The position numbers were made by a program, and so were the translations under genes. The notes beneath the pieces were generated by a model. It was not told the origin of the DNA, did not search any database, and saw only the letters and a list, made by a program, of their open reading frames with translations. This document shows, piece after piece, positions 7,763 through 16,284 of a DNA stretch of 35,827 nucleotides (positions within the stretch are counted from its first letter, which is position 1; the number at the start of each line of letters is the position of its first letter). This stretch comes from Xanthobacteraceae bacterium (lineage in GTDB: Bacteria > Pseudomonadota > Alphaproteobacteria > Rhizobiales > Xanthobacteraceae): assembly GCA_019748335.1 (NCBI GenBank), contig JAIEPP010000453.1, forward strand, positions 1 through 35,827. The letters run 5' to 3'.

Positions 7763-8725
7763 TCAGACCACGAAGATGTCGTCTTCGGCCCAGGCGGGAG
7801 ATGCCGCTTTCGCTGCAGCGGTGAGTTTGATGTAACCGGCCTTGTCGACGCCTGTCGGCATGTCCTTGGGGACGCCCATCACGGTCTGCGTCTTGAAGAC
7901 GGTTCCTGGCATCAGTTCGAAGAACGGGAATTCCGGCTCCGTGCAACCCATGCAAGGCATGCCGGCCCGCGTCTTCGATGATTGTCGATTCCAGAGGATA
8001 CGGTTGCACGGCGAGTGCGTCATCGGTCCGCGGCACCCGAGGTCATAGAACAGGCAACCCTTGCGCTGGCCGAACTCGGTCGCCGAGACCTTGTAGGCGA
8101 AGTGCATGTTGCGGGTGCACCCCGTCTGCGTGAAGCTCGTGAAGAACGTCTTCGGACGCTGAAATTCGTCGAGCGACAGATCGCCGCCCCGCCCGGTCGC
8201 AACCGCGACCACGATTTGCGTGATCCAGTCCGGATGCGCCGGACAACCGGGAACGTTGATGACGGGCAATCCGGCCTTCGACTTGTAGTCGGCGCCGAGG
8301 AATCCACCGTGCTTGCGCTTGAGAAACTGCAAGCCCTCACTGTCCGACGGGTTGGGCGCGGTTGCCGGAATGCCGCCCCAGGTCGCGCAATCGCCGATGG
8401 CTACCGTATAAGCGGCAACCTTCGCGAGGTCCGCCACCCAGTCTTTCATCGGCCGGCCGGCAAAGCGATTCCATTCGCCAGTGCCGTTCGGTGCGTTGAC
8501 GACCGTGCCTTCGAACACAAAGATATCGAGCGCCATCTCCCCGGACGTGAGTGAGTTCAGCAATTTCTTCAGGTTGTCGCCGAGCTCCATGCCCAGCGAA
8601 GGGTGCCACAAGACGTTGACGCCAAAATCGGTGACGAGATCGCAGGCGCTCGGCTCCTCGGCATTGAGGAATGACATGGTATTTCCGGAGCAAGCGCCGC
8701 CTTGAAGCCACAGCAGATTGGCCAT
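7763..8725 (-). CDS. hhyS: [NiFe]-hydrogenase small subunit, actinobacterial-type/group 1h-like
   Basis: LLWLQGGACSGNTMSFL, GDCATWGG, NVPGCPAHPDW and C-terminal Cys cluster ligands; no Tat signal and no C-terminal membrane anchor. GGAGGG Shine-Dalgarno 5' of ATG 8725/8728. Confidence 0.95.
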   Translation of the reverse strand: MANLLWLQGGACSGNTMSFLNAEEPSACDLVTDFGVNVLWHPSLGMELGDNLKKLLNSLTSGEMALDIFVFEGTVVNAPNGTGEWNRFAGRPMKDWVADLAKVAAYTVAIGDCATWGGIPATAPNPSDSEGLQFLKRKHGGFLGADYKSKAGLPVINVPGCPAHPDWITQIVVAVATGRGGDLSLDEFQRPKTFFTSFTQTGCTRNMHFAYKVSATEFGQRKGCLFYDLGCRGPMTHSPCNRILWNRQSSKTRAGMPCMGCTEPEFPFFELMPGTVFKTQTVMGVPKDMPTGVDKAGYIKLTAAAKAASPAWAEDDIFVV

Positions 8726-8785
8726 CATTCCCTCCAAGCCTTGTTCAATGAAACGCCCGAACGGCGTCTTGAACTCGAGAAGAGA

Positions 8786-8800
8786 GCAAGCGGCGTGCCA
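8786..8800 (-). promoter_or_regulatory. Sigma54 -24/-12 promoter of the hydrogenase structural operon
   Basis: Minus strand reads TGGCAC-GCCGC-TTGC, a perfect match to TGGCAC-N5-TTGC, about 60-75 bp upstream of the small-subunit start. Confidence 0.88.
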
Positions 8801-8830
8801 TTGAACCAGAAAATTCGATATCGCTGAAGT

Positions 8831-8893
8831 TGCAACAGCTTATCGATAATGCTGCAACAGCGCTGACCTGTACTTTCAGCGCGCGCTGCTGCA
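8831..8893. promoter_or_regulatory. Candidate upstream activator binding region for the NtrC-family regulator
   Basis: Dyad GCGCTGA-N9-TCAGCGC (8860-8866/8876-8882), direct repeats TGCAACAGC at 8831-8839 and 8853-8861 (22 bp apart) and inverted GCTGCTGCA at 8885-8893, roughly 60-120 bp upstream of the predicted start site. Confidence 0.55.
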
Positions 8894-9068
8894 AACGATG
8901 TTCGCTATGTAAAGATTGTTTTCAGAAAACGGCGCTCCATGCGAGCAGGATTTTCGCACTGCGAAAACGCGCTTGAAGACATCGCCGCAACATGGATTTA
9001 CAGGATTCAGTTTGTCGGATGAATCGCATCAACGACCATGGCGCCGAGCCGACGATTCGCTCGTCGTT

Positions 9069-9314
9069 CTAGCCGTGACGATTGCCGCACACCGGACACG
9101 TTACCTCCAGGAGGTATCCGTACCAGATCCCGTGACATCGGCTGCACCAGTGACCAGTTGCCTGGCGCTCCGGCAAGCCCAGCTTCCCGGACAAATCGCT
9201 CAGCCCAAGTTCCTTGAACGGCACCTTACTTCCCGCAGGAGCAACGCGCGATTGTGGGAACCGCACGATCCGGGCCTTTGAATTGCCATCGTCCGGAACA
9301 TTCTCATCGGGCAT
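9069..9314 (-). CDS. Short zinc-ribbon protein
   Basis: HWCSRCHGIWYGYLLEVTCPVCGNRHG (C-x2-C-x12-C-x2-C); start MPDENVPDDG at 9314, just after the regulator stop. Confidence 0.65.
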   Translation of the reverse strand: MPDENVPDDGNSKARIVRFPQSRVAPAGSKVPFKELGLSDLSGKLGLPERQATGHWCSRCHGIWYGYLLEVTCPVCGNRHG

Positions 9315-9336
9315 CGCGATATCCCAGCAAGGTTCG

Positions 9337-10782
9337 TCAGTTGGGTTCGTTAAGGCCGTAGCGTTTGATCTTGTTGGCGAGACCAACACGCGAAAGGCCG
9401 AGTTCGTTTGCGGCTCGGCTCTGGTTCCATCGGTGACGCGTCAATGCCTCATTCAGAACGTTCTTCTCGAGACTTTCAACCTTGTCTTTGAGAGTTGCCC
9501 CCTGCGCAACGAATCCGTTGGCCGAGCCCAATCGCTGCCGGGGTGGCGCAGCCAGGATCGCCGGTGACATATTCTTGGTGGTCAGATATTCTCCGTCCTC
9601 TGCCAATGCCACCATCCGGCGAATCTCGTTTTCGAGTTCGCGCACATTGCCGGGGAAGTCGAATCCAACAAATTTCTCCAACGCATTCGCCGAGATGCCA
9701 AGAATCTTTCGGCCGATCGCGTTGCTGTGCTTCGCGGCAAAGAATTCCGCGAGCGCAGGCACGTCGTCAGACCGATCGCGGAGCGGCGGCACCTCAAGTT
9801 CAAACCCCTTGAGGCGGAAATACAGGTCCTGACGAAACTTCCCGGCGGCCACCAGCGTGCGCAGCGGGCGGTTGGACGCTGCGATGATGCGGACGTTGCT
9901 GCTTTCGGTCTTGTCCGAACCTAGTGGCTTGATCTCACCGTCCTGCAAAAAACGAAGCAGGCTCACCTGGAACGACGGCGACACTTCCGAAATTTCATCG
10001 AGGAACACAGTCCCACCGTCGCCGGCGCGAAACAGACCGAGACGATCGGAGATGGCCCCGGTGTAGGCGCCGCGCTTATGCCCGAACAATTCCGATTGCA
10101 GCAGCTCGTCGGACATTCCCCCGCAGTTCTGTACCATCAATGGGCTGGTATGGCGGGTCGAATTGTAGTGAATCGCGCGAGCGAGCAGTTCCTTGCCGGT
10201 GCCGGTTTCCCCCTGAATCAGGATCGGCAATTCCGTTCTCGCCGCCTTGCGCGCGAGATCGCATAGTTCGGTCAGTTTTTCGCTGACATAGACCAGCTTT
10301 TCAAACCGCTGGCTCTCGGCATGCAGAGGCACGCCGGGGCGCGCATGGATGTGTATGGAATCGGCGGGGAATTTGAACTCACGCGACAGCATGCGATGGC
10401 GTCGTGCCAGTTCGCGGGATTCTAGGCCACGCTCGACGACGAGTCCGATCTGTTTGGCGTCAAGCGGTTTCCGAACGAACTGATAGATCGCCGCCGGCGA
10501 GATCGCCTGCTTCGTCAGGATCGTTTTGGCTTCGAGCGCCAGGACCCGAATAACATCGGGATGGGAGACGCGGAGGTTTGCGAGAAATTCCAGGCCGTCA
10601 CCATCGGCGCCGTGTTCAGCCAGGACGATATCGACATGCGCGTCAGATAGAGCGCTGGCCGCGTCTTCGCTGGATCGTGCCGTCAAGACCCGGTAGTCGT
10701 ACTCGTCGGACAATACGTCGGCTGTGGCGGTCCATTGAGGCCCGCCCCGCGCGACGATGAGGACCGTTCCGAGCGTTTCCAT
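9337..10782 (-). CDS. hoxA: HoxA/HupR-like sigma54-dependent NtrC-family activator with degenerate receiver
   Basis: AAA+ motifs GETGTGKELLARAIH, ELFGHKRGAYTGA, GGTVFLDEI, FPGNVRELEN, and C-terminal Fis-type HTH NQSRAANELGLSRVGLANKIKRYGL; adjacent to a hydrogenase operon with a sigma54 promoter. Confidence 0.88.
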   Translation of the reverse strand: METLGTVLIVARGGPQWTATADVLSDEYDYRVLTARSSEDAASALSDAHVDIVLAEHGADGDGLEFLANLRVSHPDVIRVLALEAKTILTKQAISPAAIYQFVRKPLDAKQIGLVVERGLESRELARRHRMLSREFKFPADSIHIHARPGVPLHAESQRFEKLVYVSEKLTELCDLARKAARTELPILIQGETGTGKELLARAIHYNSTRHTSPLMVQNCGGMSDELLQSELFGHKRGAYTGAISDRLGLFRAGDGGTVFLDEISEVSPSFQVSLLRFLQDGEIKPLGSDKTESSNVRIIAASNRPLRTLVAAGKFRQDLYFRLKGFELEVPPLRDRSDDVPALAEFFAAKHSNAIGRKILGISANALEKFVGFDFPGNVRELENEIRRMVALAEDGEYLTTKNMSPAILAAPPRQRLGSANGFVAQGATLKDKVESLEKNVLNEALTRHRWNQSRAANELGLSRVGLANKIKRYGLNEPN

Positions 10783-10792
10783 GCATTGTTCT

Positions 10793-10827
10793 TTGTCAAT
10801 TTGACAACTTACTTAGCAATATATTGC
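10793..10827. promoter_or_regulatory. Two perfect palindromes upstream of the sigma54 activator gene
   Basis: TTGTCAA-T-TTGACAA (10793-10807) and GCAATATATTGC (10816-10827), immediately 5' of the start codon at 10782. Confidence 0.45.
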
Positions 10828-10871
10828 CGTACGATCAAATGCTTTGTCGGTCACCAGATATTTATAGCGCG

Positions 10872-13199
10872 TCAGAATTGCCCGGCGACAGTCAGCCGGA
10901 TCGCCAGCGGCTCGACCGGATGGAGCACCCGGTCCATGACACCGGTCTGACACACCGCGGCTGGGGCGGTCGGCGCTCCGGCTACGGGAAAGCACATCGC
11001 AAAAAGAGAATCCGATTTGATCAGCGAACCATAGGCATAGGTGATCTGGTCGGATCTGCTGTTCAGCAAATTGAAGCCGTCGAGTTGCACGCGCCAGCCA
11101 TTTTCGAACCGATATCCCAAACGTCCGTTCAACAGCCCGGTCGCCGGAGAGACAAAGGCACTGTCCTCGGTCAGCGGCCGCGGCCCGAAATAGCGGTAGC
11201 GCAGGCCGGCGAACCAGCCGGTCTTCTCGCCGAGCGTAATTCCGGTGGAAGCGATCATGCTCGGTGCCCCCGGAATGTAATTACCCGGCGCATTGCCGAT
11301 CTGGGCTGCCGGAAAGCCTGCGAGCGAAGCATATAGCGCGGCCTGATCCGGATCGTCGCCCCGGAAGCGCGCATGGGTGATGGCAATATCGCCCTCAAAA
11401 CTGAGCCATGACAGTGGTCGATAGTCGTTGGTCCATTCGACGCCATAGCGCCTGCTCGGCCGGCTAGCCTTGGTATCCCCGGCATCGCCAGAGAACAGAA
11501 TCTCCGATGCAGAATCGAGCAGGAACAGGCTGACCGCGCTGGTGAGGCCGGGAATGGCCTTGGTGCGGAGACCGACTTCGGCGCCGCGCGTCTTGACCAG
11601 GAACGGCGAGGCCTGCAACGCCGCGCCATCCAGCGGCGTTTCCGTAATGGTCACTCCCCGCGCGTCGTTACTGTGAAACCCCTCGCCGGCGTTGACGAAG
11701 AACTCGACTTTAGCGAATGGCCCAAGCACCACGCCGAACTTGGGGCTGCCAATGGACGCGTTGGCGTTACCGGAGTTGGCCGGTGTGAAGAAGGAATTGA
11801 CCGAAGCCTGATAGAAATCGCCGCGCCAGCCGATATTCGTTCGCAGCCAGTGGGTCCAGTGCAGCGTGTTCTGCACGAACAGGCCAACGCTGCCTTCTTG
11901 CACAGCATCGCCGCGAATGGGCGACAGGAACCGACGCTGCACGGTGTTGTTGAGGCCCAGGTTGATATCGTCGTAGCGGCTCTGCACGCCGATTTCGGTT
12001 TCCACCGGCAGACCGGCGAACTTGCTCTTGAACGTGTGCGACGCGTTAATGCCACCCAGTATCCGATCATCATGCTGATGAAACTGATCGCCATTGACGG
12101 GATCGGAGAGGAAGTAAGTGAAATTATTCCAGAGGTTGAGCGAACTCTTGATGACATAGAAGTTCGTCTTGGAACTGCCGGTGTCATCGGTTCGCGCCCA
12201 TTGCCCGGACAGAGAAAAGCGATTGGAGTTGCCGCCATCACTGGGATCGAGCGCGCCATAGAGACCAATTTCGCCGGACGCGACCGCCCGCGAGGGAATC
12301 TGATCGGTGGAATTCCATTTGTTCGCGTAAGCCATTCCGGTCAGCGAAAAGCCATCCTCCGCCGTGCCCTGGCTATAGCGCATGACGCCATTCAACTTGC
12401 GCAGGTTGTCGGGGTAATCCCACGGACCGTTGTAAGCATTGACCTCGGCGGCAACCAGCAACGTACCCTCGCCCAGTTTGGTCGAGGTGACACCGAGGCC
12501 CCGGCGATAGCCGAAACTTCCTACCGTAACCGATGCCATGGTCTTGATGCGGTCGAGCAGGTTGATATGGACCGAGCCGACGGAGGAAAAATCGCCTTCG
12601 TCGGCAAAATATGGGCCCTTGCGGATATTGACCGAGCCGATCAATTCCGGGATCAGGAAGTTCAGGTCAGCATAGCCCTGTCCGTGCGCGTGGGTGCGCA
12701 TATTGACCGGCATGCCGTCGATCGAAATCGCCAAATCGGTGCCGTGATCAAGGTTGAATCCACGCAAAAAATACTGGTTGGCCTTGCCGTCACCGCTGTG
12801 CTGCGTGACGATCAGGCCGGGCACGACTTCGAGCGCCTCAGCCGGTCGGGAAACCGGCCGCGCACTGACTTCGGCGCCGCTGACGGTCTTTTCGCTCGAC
12901 GAGGTCGTCCGAGCCTGGACACTCGCATCCAGTCCAGCGTTAGGGATCGCGCCAACGCCAGCGCCGATCGCGGCACCAGCCCGGGTCGCTCTCCTGTTGC
13001 TGATGCCACCATTCGCTTGTTTTTGACGGGTAGCTCGGCGGCGTTCGGGGGCTAACACTTCGATGGTTGGAAGCCTCGTTGCTCCGTCAGGAGCATTCTG
13101 AGCCGAAGCCGCAGATCCGATGAAGATCAATCCGGTGAGGATGGCCCCACCCAGCAGCAACTCCCGCCTACGTCTGGATGAGATTGGCAGCTTACGCAT
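10872..13199 (-). CDS. TonB-dependent outer-membrane receptor, probable nickel receptor
   Basis: Signal peptide (ELLLGGAILTGLIFIGSAASAQ), plug domain (PAEALEVVPGLIVTQHSGDGKANQYFLRGFNLDHGTDLAISIDGMPVNMRTHAHGQGYADL), C-terminal beta-barrel ending AIRLTVAGQF. Start chosen at MRKLPIS (13199); ORF extends to 13250. Nickel specificity inferred from the NikR box. Confidence 0.88.
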   Translation of the reverse strand: MRKLPISSRRRRELLLGGAILTGLIFIGSAASAQNAPDGATRLPTIEVLAPERRRATRQKQANGGISNRRATRAGAAIGAGVGAIPNAGLDASVQARTTSSSEKTVSGAEVSARPVSRPAEALEVVPGLIVTQHSGDGKANQYFLRGFNLDHGTDLAISIDGMPVNMRTHAHGQGYADLNFLIPELIGSVNIRKGPYFADEGDFSSVGSVHINLLDRIKTMASVTVGSFGYRRGLGVTSTKLGEGTLLVAAEVNAYNGPWDYPDNLRKLNGVMRYSQGTAEDGFSLTGMAYANKWNSTDQIPSRAVASGEIGLYGALDPSDGGNSNRFSLSGQWARTDDTGSSKTNFYVIKSSLNLWNNFTYFLSDPVNGDQFHQHDDRILGGINASHTFKSKFAGLPVETEIGVQSRYDDINLGLNNTVQRRFLSPIRGDAVQEGSVGLFVQNTLHWTHWLRTNIGWRGDFYQASVNSFFTPANSGNANASIGSPKFGVVLGPFAKVEFFVNAGEGFHSNDARGVTITETPLDGAALQASPFLVKTRGAEVGLRTKAIPGLTSAVSLFLLDSASEILFSGDAGDTKASRPSRRYGVEWTNDYRPLSWLSFEGDIAITHARFRGDDPDQAALYASLAGFPAAQIGNAPGNYIPGAPSMIASTGITLGEKTGWFAGLRYRYFGPRPLTEDSAFVSPATGLLNGRLGYRFENGWRVQLDGFNLLNSRSDQITYAYGSLIKSDSLFAMCFPVAGAPTAPAAVCQTGVMDRVLHPVEPLAIRLTVAGQF

Positions 13200-13255
13200 C
13201 GCAACCGCCTGCCTACCATTATTGCCTAAGCAAAATTCGAGAGCTCTCACATCTG

Positions 13256-13283
13256 ATATGATATTGTCAATGAATTATCATAC
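13256..13283. promoter_or_regulatory. NikR operator
   Basis: ATATGA-N16-TCATAC, one mismatch from the E. coli NikR consensus GTATGA-N16-TCATAC; it covers a TTGACA hexamer on the receptor strand. Confidence 0.8.
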
Positions 13284-13306
13284 ACAACCAGACGAAGGGA
13301 AAGATC

Positions 13307-13351
13307 ATGCAGCGCATCACAATCACCCTCGATGACGACTTGATGGATGAG
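13307..13351 (+). pseudogene. nikR: nikR N-terminal remnant
   Basis: ATG at 13307 encodes MQRITITLDDDLMDE, matching the ribbon-helix-helix start of NikR; NikR resemblance is then lost and the frame stops shortly after. Confidence 0.7.
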
Positions 13352-13400
13352 CGCGGTGCCGCGGCAGCCGTTTCGCGCACGCGGGTGCTGCGCGAGTTTC

Positions 13401-13592
13401 CTAGCTCGCCAATTTGTCGATGCAGAGTTCAAGCAGCGCGGCGAGTTGGCGACGTTGTGCATCGTCAAGGCTTTTGAGCATCTCACCTTCGATGGGGAAC
13501 ACACGCTGCCTTGCGGCACGGAGTTGAGCTTCGCCAGCCTCTGAAAGTCGTGTCTCAATGACGCGTCCGTGGGTTGCGGAGGGCAGCGCCGC
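13401..13592 (-). pseudogene. MarR-family regulator C-terminal remnant
   Basis: Minus frame reads ATHGRVIETRLSEAGEAQLRAARQRVFPIEGEMLKSLDDAQRRQLAALLELCIDKLAS*, a MarR wing plus C-terminal helices with no N-terminal half. Confidence 0.7.
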
Positions 13593-13741
13593 CTACAACA
13601 GGCAGCCTCGAAACAATCGCGGAGTTTCAGGTCAGGCTTTGTCAACGGCGTCTAGACGGTCGATATGCCTCGAAGGCTGCTACACGACATCAGTATTTGT
13701 TTTTTACTCCGGCCTTGAACGGAGCGTGAGCGACGAGCAGA

Positions 13742-14272
13742 CTAATTCGGATTCTTTACAGACGGCGCAAAGGTAATGATTTTGGTGATCTGTCCGTTGC
13801 GACCGACTGTGATTTGGTCACCGCCACGGGCAACCTCCTTGCCATCGGCCTGGATGATAACCCAAGTCAATAAAGCTACATTGTGGTGAGAAGAGACATC
13901 GCCGATTTCAAAATGCCCGCCTGGGACTCTCTCTTGGAACGCGGCCATGTCCTCGATCACTACCGATCGGCCGATGGACACGTCATGTCGAGCCGTTTGG
14001 TATTCCATGTTCTCGCTCAAAACTTCGGTGGCGATTTTCAAGCGTTCCTCAATCGAGGTCGTATTCCATGCGCTGAGATATTTCTCGTACAGCTTCCAGG
14101 CTTCTTGATTGGTCATAACTGATCCTTCTCTTTTCGCCGGAGTCGGAGCCGGAACTGCTTGTGCAAAAACCGGGATCGGTAAAACCAGCATACTCATTAG
14201 GATAACTGCGTGAGGCAGGATTGCGCTCCCGCGCCGACGCGCCGCCATCGGGTTCGAACGTGCGAAGACCAT
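13742..14272 (-). CDS. Secreted SnoaL/NTF2-like protein
   Basis: N-terminal signal-like segment (AVILMSMLVLPIPVFAQA) then a SnoaL-type fold sequence (AWNTTSIEERLKIATEVLSENMEY...GGHFEIGDVSSHHNVALLTWVI). Confidence 0.7.
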   Translation of the reverse strand: MVFARSNPMAARRRGSAILPHAVILMSMLVLPIPVFAQAVPAPTPAKREGSVMTNQEAWKLYEKYLSAWNTTSIEERLKIATEVLSENMEYQTARHDVSIGRSVVIEDMAAFQERVPGGHFEIGDVSSHHNVALLTWVIIQADGKEVARGGDQITVGRNGQITKIITFAPSVKNPN

Positions 14273-14717
14273 CTATCTTTCCTTTGACATGGGGCTGGGA
14301 GATAGCGCGTCCGTCAGTTTATAGCGCTTCGACGTGTCAGAAAGTGTCAGCATCGAGCGCCAGTCACGATCCTGCTGCCGCCATCGCGTCACGATCGATT
14401 GACGTCGGCCTGGATAGCGGTCCTGCAGGGGCGCCCGTACCCGCAATCGGCGACACGGAAGTGACGGAAGGCCGATCGGTCTTCGCACCGTGTCGCCACG
14501 ATGCGGACATCGTCGAAATACACGATGGCGATCGGCCAAAGGGTGCGATCCGATAGCTCGCCATGCGTGTCTTAATAATTTCTCGCTACCTTATGTTGCC
14601 GACGGTTGGCATTTCGCAATAAAGCGGTCTGCGGCGGATCCACGCGCTCCGACACGGAAGCCGCCGCCGGCATCGGCGCATCGACGCGCTTGACATTATG
14701 TTTGCTTCCTAGCAATA

Positions 14718-14735
14718 TTGTTAGATGGCTAACAA
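14718..14735. promoter_or_regulatory. Candidate MarR autoregulatory operator overlapping the start codon
   Basis: Perfect inverted repeat TTGTTAG-ATGG-CTAACAA around the ATG at 14725. Confidence 0.5.
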
Positions 14736-15186
14736 ATTAAGCATTGCTCGGCATGACACGGTCGGGGCGTGGGCCAAGCGATGCTACTTCGCGGGCCGCG
14801 CGATCATTGAGGACACCCTCCGGCCGCACGGGCTGGGAGCCACGCAATGGTACGTGCTGCATCAGTTGGCCCAGGATGGGCCGACCCCGCAGCGCGAGCT
14901 ATTGGGGATGCTTCAAGTCGAACGGGCGACGCTGAGCATCGTCATCGGGGCGCTGGTGCGGAAAGACCTCGTCGAGCAAATTCCGGACCGCGTCGATCAG
15001 CGCCAGAAGCTCCTTCGGATGACGCCGGCCGGTCAGGCGCTGTGGGATGATCTGCCAGATTTGACCTTCATCCATAAAGCGGCGTTCGACGGTCTCGACG
15101 ACGCCGATGTCGCCGTCGCGATCAGCGTTCTTCGGACCGCTACCGAGCGGCTCGACAGGCTTTCACGGAAGGAAACTGACGAATGA
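14725..15186 (+). CDS. MarR-family transcriptional regulator
   Basis: Winged-helix pattern LGATQWYVLHQLAQDGPTPQRELLGMLQVERATLSIVIGALVRKDLVEQIPDRVDQRQKLLRMTPAG. Confidence 0.92.
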   Translation: MANKLSIARHDTVGAWAKRCYFAGRAIIEDTLRPHGLGATQWYVLHQLAQDGPTPQRELLGMLQVERATLSIVIGALVRKDLVEQIPDRVDQRQKLLRMTPAGQALWDDLPDLTFIHKAAFDGLDDADVAVAISVLRTATERLDRLSRKETDE

Positions 15187-15998
15187 CAATCCTGGTGACC
15201 GGGACGACTGGTCTTGTGGGCGCGCGTCTCCTACCGCGTCTCGTGGAGGCCGGCTTGGATTGCCGCGCCCTCGTGCGCAGTGGCAAAGTTGCGCCCGCCG
15301 GGGCGATCGCCGTCGAGGGCGACCTCCTTGATCCGGCGTCGCTCGTCCAGGCGGTGACCGGCGTCTCGGCGATCATCCATCTCGCAGCGGTTTTCCGCTC
15401 GCCCGACACCGATCTCATCTGGAAGAGCAATCTTGAAGGCACGCGCGGCCTCATCGCCGCGACGAAGGCCCACGCGCCCGAGGCGCGCTTCATCATGGCC
15501 AGCACCAGCCACGTCTACAACGCAGACAGCCCACGCCCGGGACGCGAGGAAGACGACGCCGATCCGAAACAGGCATATCCGGCCAGCAAACTCGCGGCCG
15601 AGATAGAATTGCGCGAAAGTGGGCTGACTTGGTCGATCCAGCGGTTCGGCTTCGTCTATGGCGATAGGGACGGACATCTGGAGTCGCTGCCCCAGCATGC
15701 GACGAACGGCAGGATGCATCCCGCTCAGAAGATGAGCCTGATCCATCATCGTGACATCGCCAACGCCATGATCCTCGCCCTGGCCGGGGCGATGGATGGG
15801 CGCATCGTCAACATCGTCGACGAGGCGCCGACCTCGATCTATGAACTGCTCGCGCTTATCGGCGAGACGATGGAGCCTTCCGCCGAACCGCTATCCAACC
15901 CCTGGCGTCTCCATGTCGATGGCGCGCTTGCACGGGCCCTCGGCTTTCGACCGACTGTGCGCACCGTCTATCAGGCCGCGCAGGAAAAACTGATGTGA
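15183..15998 (+). CDS. NAD-dependent epimerase/dehydratase family protein
   Basis: ILVTGTTGLVGARLLPRLVEAG nucleotide-binding motif; extended-SDR features (STSHVYN, YPASKLAAE); 4-nt overlap with the marR stop. Confidence 0.9.
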   Translation: MTILVTGTTGLVGARLLPRLVEAGLDCRALVRSGKVAPAGAIAVEGDLLDPASLVQAVTGVSAIIHLAAVFRSPDTDLIWKSNLEGTRGLIAATKAHAPEARFIMASTSHVYNADSPRPGREEDDADPKQAYPASKLAAEIELRESGLTWSIQRFGFVYGDRDGHLESLPQHATNGRMHPAQKMSLIHHRDIANAMILALAGAMDGRIVNIVDEAPTSIYELLALIGETMEPSAEPLSNPWRLHVDGALARALGFRPTVRTVYQAAQEKLM

Positions 15999-16284
15999 AC
16001 GCGGTCCGCGACGGCGGGGAACCACCCCACCCGGACTCTCACGACGTCCGCTAATGGGCTTCGATCGAGTTCTTCACCGAGGCATTTTGCCCGCTCCGGT
16101 CAGGAGCATTGGCTGATGATTATTACTTCATGAGGACAGCCCTTTCGACGGTGCGGGTCGTTCGCGGTAGGCCAACAATCTTCAAGCGTCGGGGTATGGC
16201 CTTCCGTAAGCGATATGCGCAGCAAATTTGCGATATCCTCATAGGGAGCAGTACGAGCGTCTGCGTCGGAGATGCCAGATCTCG

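Noticed and set aside
11673-13055. 460-aa plus-strand ORF
   Set aside because: Antisense to the well-supported TonB receptor; long antisense frames are common in high-GC DNA and the translation shows no family motif.
14273-14724. Small ORFs (111, 88, 66, 67 aa) in the gap before marR
   Set aside because: Overlapping frames on both strands without motifs or convincing ribosome-binding context.
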